Source: Mariniblastus sp. | GTDB lineage: Bacteria > Planctomycetota > Planctomycetia > Pirellulales > Pirellulaceae | Length of the DNA stretch: 64,000 nucleotides | Assembly: GCA_022447605.1 (NCBI GenBank) | Contig: JAKVBG010000004.1 | Location: 62,001 to 126,000, forward strand | Reading direction: 5' to 3' | In this document: positions 57,741-64,000 of the stretch, one piece after another | How positions within the stretch are numbered: the first letter of the stretch is position 1 | Layout of the letters: each line of letters starts with the position of its first letter | Notes under the pieces: generated by a model | What the model saw: only the letters and a program-made list of their open reading frames with translations | The model's database searches: none | What the model was told of the DNA's origin: nothing | Translations under genes and position numbers: made by a program

Positions 57741-59237
57741 ATGCAAAAATCGAAACAGAATCCACTGCTCAGGATGTCCCACATCTCCAAGGCATTTCCT
57801 GGCATCCAGGCCTTGCAGGATGTCTCGATCGAACTGTTGGCCGGGGAAGTCCTGGCGCTGATCGGTGAAAACGGTGCCGGCAAGAGTACCTTGATTAAAA
57901 CGCTCGGTGGTGCCATCCAGCCCGATCGGGGACAGATCGAAATCGATGGGGTCCCCACCCGTATCGGATCCCCACTCGAATCACAACAGCATGGTATCGG
58001 CATCATATACCAGGAATTCAACCTGATCCCGTTCCTGACGGTCCGGGAGAATCTGTTCCTGGGCCGGGCCCGACACTCGCTGGGAGTCGTCAACGCACGC
58101 CGTGAACGGGATGCCACCCGTCAACTTTTTGAACGCCTGGGAGCCAGCATCCACCCCGACACACCGGTCGCCGCGCTCAGTATCGCCGAACAACAATTGG
58201 TTGAAATTGCCAAGGCGCTGGCAACGGACGTAAAGATAGTGGTGATGGATGAGCCAACCGCTACCTTGACACCCCGAGAAGTCGACCAGTTGCACAGAGT
58301 CGTCCGGGAACTGACGTCACAGGGAATCGGTGTCGTCTATGTCAGCCATCGACTGAATGAGATCCTGGAACTGACTGACCGGGTCGTCGTGCTACGCGAT
58401 GGCGAAGTGGTGGGTCAGCAGGACATCGTATCGACCAACCGTCGTGACCTGATCGAGTTGATGGTAGGCCGAAAAATTGAAGATGAATTTCCCAAACAAA
58501 ATCATCCCACCGGCACCGTGCGACTGAGTGTGGAAGGGCTGAATTGGTCAGACAAGGTCGTGGACGTCAATTTTTCCGTGCGTTCGGGCGAGATCCTGGG
58601 CCTTACCGGCTTGATGGGGGCAGGGAGGACCGAGCTGGCACGATTGATTGCCGGTGCGGAAGTCCCCGATGCGGGCCAGCTCCTGCTTGATGGTCGGCCA
58701 GTCTCTTTCCGCTCGCCCCGCCAGGCGATTCGCGCCGGCATCTGCCTGTTAACCGAGGATCGCAAGACACAGGGACTCATCACACACCATTCCATTCAAC
58801 AGAATTTCAGCCTGCCCAATCTGGACCAACTCTCTCGTGCGGGTCTGATGAACCGACGATTGGAACAGCAGTCCCTGGGCGATTACCGCGATTCTCTGCA
58901 TATCAAGATGGTCTCCGGTGCCCAGTTGGCCGGCCAGCTGAGTGGCGGCAATCAACAAAAACTGGTCCTGGCTAAATGGCTCCAGCGAAATTGTCGGCTG
59001 ATGATCGTCGATGAACCGACACGGGGCATCGACGTGGGTGCCAAATATGAAATTTACCAGCTGATGAATGAACTGGTTGCAGGCGGGATCGCCATCCTCA
59101 TGATCAGTTCGGAGTTACCCGAAGTACTCGGTATGGCCGACCGGGTGTTGGTCATGCGCCAGGGTCGCATTGCCGGTGAAATCGAGTCACCGCAGACAGC
59201 CACCCAACAGGAAATCATGGAATTGGCAGCGGGGTAA
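57741..59237 (+). CDS. Sugar ABC transporter ATP-binding protein (RbsA-like)
   Basis: A 498-residue protein with two ABC domains as in RbsA/MglA. First domain: GENGAGKSTLIK (Walker A), LSIAEQQLVEIAKAL and VMDEPTATL. Second domain: a degenerate Walker A GLMGAGRTELARLI, signature LSGGNQQKLVLAKWL and VDEPTRGIDVGAKYE. It powers uptake of the sugar captured by the lipoprotein. It begins 39 bp after that gene. Confidence 0.95.
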   Translation: MQKSKQNPLLRMSHISKAFPGIQALQDVSIELLAGEVLALIGENGAGKSTLIKTLGGAIQPDRGQIEIDGVPTRIGSPLESQQHGIGIIYQEFNLIPFLTVRENLFLGRARHSLGVVNARRERDATRQLFERLGASIHPDTPVAALSIAEQQLVEIAKALATDVKIVVMDEPTATLTPREVDQLHRVVRELTSQGIGVVYVSHRLNEILELTDRVVVLRDGEVVGQQDIVSTNRRDLIELMVGRKIEDEFPKQNHPTGTVRLSVEGLNWSDKVVDVNFSVRSGEILGLTGLMGAGRTELARLIAGAEVPDAGQLLLDGRPVSFRSPRQAIRAGICLLTEDRKTQGLITHHSIQQNFSLPNLDQLSRAGLMNRRLEQQSLGDYRDSLHIKMVSGAQLAGQLSGGNQQKLVLAKWLQRNCRLMIVDEPTRGIDVGAKYEIYQLMNELVAGGIAILMISSELPEVLGMADRVLVMRQGRIAGEIESPQTATQQEIMELAAG

Positions 59238-59242
59238 AACGC

Positions 59243-60586
59243 ATGGAAACAAAACCGAATCATATCTCGTGGGGGCGGCAATTCATCAACGATTACGGCA
59301 TGATCTTTGTCCTGCTGTTCCTGATGCTGATCCTCAGTGCTGTGACCATCGACCAGCAGCGACAGATCGGCGCAGCCGCCGGCCAGGAGGTGGCCGCCGA
59401 AATCAACCGGAACGATTCGGCCCGCAACGTCCTGATCGCCACCCCCGAGGGAAAACTGGATATCGAGTTTGCCCAGTCGATCCAAGCATCCCTGGATCAA
59501 CACCACCAGTTGGTGGCCACCGTGCAGGGAGGGCCCCGGGAGGTCAACCTGGCGTTGAAAGAAGCCAGGAAGGAGGGGAAAACGGTCAACCTGATCGCCT
59601 GCACGGCCGCCTCGGCCAAGTGGGGGCCGGTCGAAGATTCCCAGGCCGTCAAGATCCGACCGTCCAGTTACCGCTGGCCCAACTTCCTGATGCCCGACAA
59701 CCTGGTAACCATCGCCCAGCGGATCACCGTGATCGCCATCATTGCCATCGGGATGACGATGGTGATTATCACCGCCGGTATCGACCTGTCGGTGGGCAGC
59801 CTGATCGCCCTGTCGGCCGTGGTCACCGGAGTGATGATTCGCGATGTTTTCGGCGGCACCGATGCGGGCGCCCTGGGACTCTGGTGCAGCGGCCTGGCGG
59901 GCATTGGAGTTTGCGCGCTGGTCGGTCTGTTCACGGGCCTGCTGATTGCCGCTTTCCGACTGCCACCGTTCATTGTCACCCTGGCCATGATGTTGCTGAT
60001 CCGGGGGATTGCCAACGTCCTGTCGGACCAGCGAACCATTCACGAAATCCCCGTTTCGTTTGACCTGCTCGGCAAGGGGTACCTGTTCGGCATCCCGATT
60101 TCGGTCTGGTTGATGTTTGCCCTGTACGGTTTGGCTTATTTCGTGATGAGTCGAACCACACTGGGGCGACAAATTTATGCTGTCGGCGGTAACGAAGAAG
60201 CGGCTCGGCTGTCGGGCGTGCGCGTCAAGCGGATCCTGCTGATCGTCTACACCGTCTGTGGTTTATTGGCAGGATTGGGCGGGGTAATCGTCTGTTCGCA
60301 GCTCCGCAGCGCCAAGGCGAGTTACGGTATGATGGATGAACTCACTGTCATTGCTGCGGTCGTCGTCGGGGGTACCAGCCTGATGGGAGGACAAGGTAAA
60401 ATCCTCGGCACCCTGATCGGTGCCTTCATCATTGGCGTCATCCAGAACGGCATGAACCTGATCCACATGGACGACAAGACCCAGATGATCGTATTGGGAT
60501 CGGTCATTGTCCTGGCCGTGCTGCTGGACCGAATCAAGAAAGGGGAGGTCAGCTGGAAGGAAATCAAGTCGGTATTCAACCACTGA
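59243..60586 (+). CDS. Sugar ABC transporter permease (RbsC-like) with extra periplasmic domain
   Basis: A 447-residue permease, about 120 residues longer than RbsC. TM1 (about 18-36) is followed by a soluble segment of about 110 residues before the family core resumes at FLMPDNLVTIAQRITV. The core shows GIDLSVGSLIAL, the EAA-like YAVGGNEEAARLSGV and GGTSLMGGQGKILGTLIGA. The extra segment has an alternating strand/helix look (NVLIATPEGKLDIEFAQSI, LVATVQGGPREVNLAL, VNLIACTA) resembling half of a binding-protein lobe. It starts 5 bp after the ATPase stop. Confidence 0.92.
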   Translation: METKPNHISWGRQFINDYGMIFVLLFLMLILSAVTIDQQRQIGAAAGQEVAAEINRNDSARNVLIATPEGKLDIEFAQSIQASLDQHHQLVATVQGGPREVNLALKEARKEGKTVNLIACTAASAKWGPVEDSQAVKIRPSSYRWPNFLMPDNLVTIAQRITVIAIIAIGMTMVIITAGIDLSVGSLIALSAVVTGVMIRDVFGGTDAGALGLWCSGLAGIGVCALVGLFTGLLIAAFRLPPFIVTLAMMLLIRGIANVLSDQRTIHEIPVSFDLLGKGYLFGIPISVWLMFALYGLAYFVMSRTTLGRQIYAVGGNEEAARLSGVRVKRILLIVYTVCGLLAGLGGVIVCSQLRSAKASYGMMDELTVIAAVVVGGTSLMGGQGKILGTLIGAFIIGVIQNGMNLIHMDDKTQMIVLGSVIVLAVLLDRIKKGEVSWKEIKSVFNH

Positions 60587-60683
60587 ATCCCCAGGGCCAT
60601 GCCCAACGATATTTTGACTAAAACGCCTGGCGATAACTCAATCGGATCGACGGGCACCTACAGATCGTGACTGGAGATGTAAC

Positions 60684-61985
60684 ATGAATCTTTCCCTTGC
60701 TACGTTAACGCGCGCCTTGATACTCGCCTCGCTGATCGGGACGCCCCTGGCAGCCCAGTCAGACGAGGGAAATCCACTGTCGTGGAACGACGTTCCCCGA
60801 TCGGGCCAGCAGCCGGAGGGCGTCTCCTATACGTTCGATCTCCAGGCAGAAGTGGACGGTGTTCCCTTGACGCCCCGGTCCGGCTTCCCGGCAGATCACA
60901 ACTGGTCAGTCACCAAGCAGACCTTGCATGGTGGCATGCAGGAGGGTGTTCAGTTGATCGAGGTCGATAATGGCGCGATTCGATTCACGATCATCCCCAC
61001 CCGCGGGATGAGCATCTACAACGTGGTCAGTGGAGATCTGGAACTCGGTTGGCAATCACCCGTCAAGCAAATGGTCCATCCCCATCATATCGACCTGAAC
61101 GACCATGGTGGCCTGGGGTGGCTGGCCGGGTTCAACGAGTTGATGGTCCGCTGTGGCGTTGCCTTTGCCGGGCACCCGGGTGAAGACGATGGAAAGATGC
61201 TCACCCTGCATGGCCGAATCGGGAATATCCCGGCACATGATGTCTCGATCGCCGTCGACTCGAAGCCGCCCTACCGGATCCGTGTGCGGGGAAAAGTGAG
61301 CGAACGGATGTTCAAGTTCTCCCAGTTCGACCTGTGGACCGAGGTTTCCACCGTTCCCGGCAGTCATTCGATCCAGATCAACGACGTGCTGGTCAACCGT
61401 AGCGACTATGCCCAGGAATACCAGATCATCTATCACACCAATTTCGGACGACCGTTGCTGGAGCAAGGCGCGCAGTTTGTGGCACCGGTCAAGACGCTCG
61501 CCCCATTTGATGCGTATGCGGCCAAGGACCTTCCAACGTATGCAACGTATCTCGGCCCCACACCAAACTATGGCGAACAGGTCTACTGCGCCACACTATT
61601 TTCGGACGCGGTCGGCCAGACCGCCGTCATGTTGAAAAACGCCGCCGGTCAACAGGGGGCCGGCATCCAGTACGCCACCGGGACTCTGCCATACTTTACC
61701 CTCTGGAAAAACACCGATACCGAGTCGGATGGCTACGTGACGGGCCTCGAACCGGGGACCGGTTACCCGTACAACCGCTCGGTGGAGCGCGGGGAAGGCC
61801 GGGTGCCCAAGCTGGCAGCCGGCCAACACGTTCGCTTTGCCCTCGACATCGAGGTTCTCCAGGATCGTTCCGCCGTCGAACGTTTCCAGCAGCAGATCAA
61901 AAAGCTGCAAGGCAATCGACAGCCAGCCGTCTCCGAGACCCCACCTCGCACAGAAACCGAAGAACCGTCGCAGTCAAACCAATAG
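60684..61985 (+). CDS. Secreted DUF4432 / aldose-1-epimerase-like protein
   Basis: A 433-residue exported protein: signal peptide to LAAQ, GGAGATG-like ribosome-binding site before the ATG at 60684. The body has the galactose mutarotase fold motifs IRFTIIPTRGMSIYNV, GGLGWLAGFNELMVRCG, LHGRIGNIPAHDVSI and QIIYHTNFGRPLL, typical of the DUF4432 family. A role in equilibrating sugar anomers or binding the transported sugar is plausible, given its place at the end of the ABC operon (98 bp after the permease). The last 25 residues are Pro/Thr/Glu-rich. Confidence 0.88.
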   Translation: MNLSLATLTRALILASLIGTPLAAQSDEGNPLSWNDVPRSGQQPEGVSYTFDLQAEVDGVPLTPRSGFPADHNWSVTKQTLHGGMQEGVQLIEVDNGAIRFTIIPTRGMSIYNVVSGDLELGWQSPVKQMVHPHHIDLNDHGGLGWLAGFNELMVRCGVAFAGHPGEDDGKMLTLHGRIGNIPAHDVSIAVDSKPPYRIRVRGKVSERMFKFSQFDLWTEVSTVPGSHSIQINDVLVNRSDYAQEYQIIYHTNFGRPLLEQGAQFVAPVKTLAPFDAYAAKDLPTYATYLGPTPNYGEQVYCATLFSDAVGQTAVMLKNAAGQQGAGIQYATGTLPYFTLWKNTDTESDGYVTGLEPGTGYPYNRSVERGEGRVPKLAAGQHVRFALDIEVLQDRSAVERFQQQIKKLQGNRQPAVSETPPRTETEEPSQSNQ

Positions 61986-62032
61986 CCTGGGGGGGATTGC
62001 CGCGTCGCGACAACTTTGCCATTTTGAACCGG

Positions 62033-63754
62033 CTACTTCGAATCGCGCTGGCCGATTGCCTGCAAACGCGCCGCTTCAAACTCATCCCCCTTGGTCCAAG
62101 CCGGGAAGTTCGCCTGGTTGGCCGCCTGCATCCCGGCATAAAACATCAAGCGAGCATCCTGCACCGCGCCGCTCAAATCCCAATCCGGACTGTATTCGTC
62201 ACTCGTCTGGTGGTAGATATTCTCGGTCCATTCCCGCAGCTTCTGTCGTCCCCAACCGTCCGGTTTCCCGATGACATGCACTCCCGCCCCGAGGTACACA
62301 CCCGGAACGCCAACCTTGGCCAGGCTGAATTGATCCGAGCGATAGTAATAGCCACGATCGGGGAACTGGTCCCCCACAACCACCCTTTTCTGCCAGCGAG
62401 CCAACCGCTCGATGATCGGGTCCATATCCGACTTGCCTTTGCCAATCACCACCACATCCTCGGTTCGACCCAGAATGTTGACCCCATCGATATTCAGTAC
62501 GGCCGCCAGGTAACCCGCCGGAACCGGCGGGTTGCGAGCCATGAATTCGGAGCCGAGCAGGCCCTGCTCCTCAGCCCCAACCGCCGCAAACAGGATCGAT
62601 CGCTTCGGTCGTTTCGATTCAGGCAGGCTCATCACTGCGCGGGCAATTGCCATCAGGACCGCAGTGCCCGAGGCATTGTCCACCGCGCCGTTGTAGATAT
62701 TGTCGGTCGTATCATCACGGGCGGGTGTCATCCCGATATGATCGTGGTGCGCCATGAAGACGATCCACTCCTTGCTCAACTCCGGGTCCGTCCCCGGCAG
62801 TAAACCGAGTACATTTCCCGTTTCCCGCTGGCGGACCTGGCACTTCAAATTGACCGAGACAGTCATGCCAAGCGGGACCGGTTGGAAATCAGGTTTTTCA
62901 GCAGCCGCCCGCAATTGATCGAGATTCTTGCCGGCCAGCCCAACCACTTTCCTGGCTGCCTCTTCGGTCAACCAGCCCTCCATCGGCAAACGGCCCTGAA
63001 CTTCCCCCCCCAAGGCCATCTGTTCCCCGGTCCAGGACGTCTGCACGACCTGGTAAGGATACCCGGCCGAAGGGGTCGTATGAATAATGAAAACGCCGGC
63101 GGCTCCCAACTCCGCCGCCTTGGCATACTTGTAGTCCCAGCGACCGTAATACAACCGCGTACGACCGGCAAAAATCTGCGGCCTGTCGGCCGGGTCATTG
63201 TTCATTACGATCAGGACCTTGCCTTTTACGTCCACATCCTTGAAATCATCCCAGTCGTACTCCGGCGCCTGCATGCCATAACCAGCAAAAATCACCTCGG
63301 CATTTTCGAACCCGGATTCCTCATTCGGCAGGCCACTGGTCAGAATGTAATCCTGGTAATTCTGCAGGGTCAGATCCTGCTTGTCCTCCTGAAACGTGAT
63401 CGTCTGAGGAGGTTTCGTGGTAACACCGACCAACGGTACTTTCTGGATCCAACCACCACTCGGGGCCGCGGGCTCGAGTCCCATCTGTTCGAACTGGGAA
63501 ACGATATACCGCTGGGCCAGGTCATCCCCCCGGGTGCCGGGGCCCCGTCCTTCCAACAGGTCGTCTGCCAGGAATTTGATATCTGCCTTCAAGGCATTCT
63601 CGCTGATCCACTGCTGGGCCACTTCCTGTTCTGCCGCACCCGGAAATCGGCTCTCCTGGTCCTCGACCTGTCCTTGGCTGAAACCCGTCATGTTCAGAGA
63701 GATGGCCAGGGCCAACCCGATGGTCTGATACGGCCAATAGATTCTCATCATCAA
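62033..63754 (-). CDS. Secreted M28 family metallopeptidase
   Basis: A 573-residue protein with signal peptide (IGLALAISLNMTGFSQG). Zinc ligands of family M28 are visible: His in FMAHHDHIG, Asp in NGAVDNASGTA, Glu pair in AVGAEEQGLLG, Asp in VLNIDGVN and His in YHQTSDEY. A PA-type domain (about 125-290, with VIFAGYGM and GAAGVFIIHTTP) is inserted before the catalytic core. It is probably an aminopeptidase or carboxypeptidase acting outside the cytoplasm. It converges on the DUF4432 gene with 47 bp between them. Confidence 0.93.
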   Translation of the reverse strand: MMMRIYWPYQTIGLALAISLNMTGFSQGQVEDQESRFPGAAEQEVAQQWISENALKADIKFLADDLLEGRGPGTRGDDLAQRYIVSQFEQMGLEPAAPSGGWIQKVPLVGVTTKPPQTITFQEDKQDLTLQNYQDYILTSGLPNEESGFENAEVIFAGYGMQAPEYDWDDFKDVDVKGKVLIVMNNDPADRPQIFAGRTRLYYGRWDYKYAKAAELGAAGVFIIHTTPSAGYPYQVVQTSWTGEQMALGGEVQGRLPMEGWLTEEAARKVVGLAGKNLDQLRAAAEKPDFQPVPLGMTVSVNLKCQVRQRETGNVLGLLPGTDPELSKEWIVFMAHHDHIGMTPARDDTTDNIYNGAVDNASGTAVLMAIARAVMSLPESKRPKRSILFAAVGAEEQGLLGSEFMARNPPVPAGYLAAVLNIDGVNILGRTEDVVVIGKGKSDMDPIIERLARWQKRVVVGDQFPDRGYYYRSDQFSLAKVGVPGVYLGAGVHVIGKPDGWGRQKLREWTENIYHQTSDEYSPDWDLSGAVQDARLMFYAGMQAANQANFPAWTKGDEFEAARLQAIGQRDSK

Positions 63755-63913
63755 TAACTCCAGGGATAGTAGATCAGCAGGGAGCCGATGGCGAACGACC
63801 GTTCGGCCGCCTCACCCTTAAGCTTCCCGGCCAGGAGATCGATTCAAGGCATGCCTGCCCGATGACCAAGCACCTGGGGAATCGTCGGAAGATCGACAGG
63901 TTCCATGGGCCAC

Positions 63914-63940
63914 AAAAAAAGCCGACGATAAAACGCCGGC
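63914..63940 (-). terminator. Rho-independent terminator, minus strand
   Basis: Read on the minus strand: GCCGGCG, loop TTTTAT, CGTCGGC (one G-T pair), then seven thymines. It lies 34 bp beyond the end of the partial gene at the right edge and would stop transcription before the peptidase promoter. Confidence 0.85.
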
Positions 63941-63973
63941 AATTTTGTAATCGAGATTGTAAAAAACAATCGA

Positions 63974-64000
63974 TTATTCTGCAGAGGTAACTTTTTCAGC
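63974..64000 (-). CDS. C-terminal end of a further minus-strand gene (partial)
   Basis: The last bases read leftward give AEKVTSAE and a TAA stop at 63974-63976, followed by a good terminator. Only eight codons are inside the window, so the gene cannot be identified. Confidence 0.4.
   Translation of the reverse strand, partial: AEKVTSAE

Overview
This window looks like a chromosomal segment of a planctomycete, most likely of the Pirellulales. The reasons are two linked pairs of DUF1549/DUF1553 (cytochrome-like PSD1 family) and DUF1501 genes, a multi-haem protein with a Pirellula-type haem-binding domain, a sorbosone-dehydrogenase-like secreted protein, a DUF4347 giant surface protein, and an exosortase locus with PEP-CTERM substrates. 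I saw no rRNA, tRNA, CRISPR array or transposase. Family names come from motifs I recognise by eye; no search was run.

Layout. (1) Bases 1-10104 hold a 5'-truncated DUF1553 gene with its DUF1501 partner, a small two-helix membrane protein, a secreted beta-propeller protein with a six-haem cytochrome on the minus strand, a lone sulfotransferase, and a DUF900 lipoprotein hydrolase that overlaps it tail to tail. (2) Bases 10105-13884 hold a short secreted protein, two tandem paralogous PEP-CTERM proteins (each followed by a UUCG-loop terminator) and long non-coding gaps, one with a four-copy 8-bp tandem repeat. (3) Bases 13885-39557 are one long, same-strand exopolysaccharide/exosortase cluster: exosortase, Wzz-type tyrosine autokinase, a 1670-residue TPR protein, an EpsI-like protein, the priming sugar transferase, two NodB-type deacetylases, four glycosyltransferases, an unrecognised secreted protein, an O-antigen ligase/polymerase-like protein, a CapK/PaaK-like adenylating enzyme, an asparagine-synthetase-like protein without its glutaminase cysteine, a flippase and two sulfotransferases. 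A further glycosyltransferase converges on the end of the cluster. (4) Bases 40929-52387 hold a 1585-residue surface protein with a three-fold super-repeat, a membrane-bound spermidine-synthase-like fusion, a P1B-4 metal ATPase and a second DUF1501 gene. (5) Bases 52398-64000 hold the large DUF1549/DUF1553/LamG partner, a divergently transcribed sugar ABC operon (lipoprotein, ATPase, permease with an extra periplasmic domain) with a DUF4432 aldose-epimerase-like protein, a secreted M28 peptidase, and the tail of one more minus-strand gene.

How the genes fit together. The central cluster can plausibly make and flip a lipid-linked repeat unit (priming transferase, glycosyltransferases, Wzx), polymerise or transfer it (Wzy-like, Wzz/kinase), and decorate it (deacetylation, sulfation, perhaps amidation). 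The exosortase/EpsI pair would process PEP-CTERM proteins such as the two encoded just upstream. No outer-membrane Wza-like exporter lies in the window. The flanking haem, DUF1501 and ABC genes fit the polysaccharide-degrading, sugar-scavenging lifestyle usual for this phylum, but that link is inference.

The points I would check first are the 4 x 3 higher-order repeat and the upstream in-frame amber codon of the giant surface protein, the extra domain in the sugar permease, the cysteine-less asparagine synthetase next to the CapK homologue, and the duplicated PEP-CTERM/terminator units.
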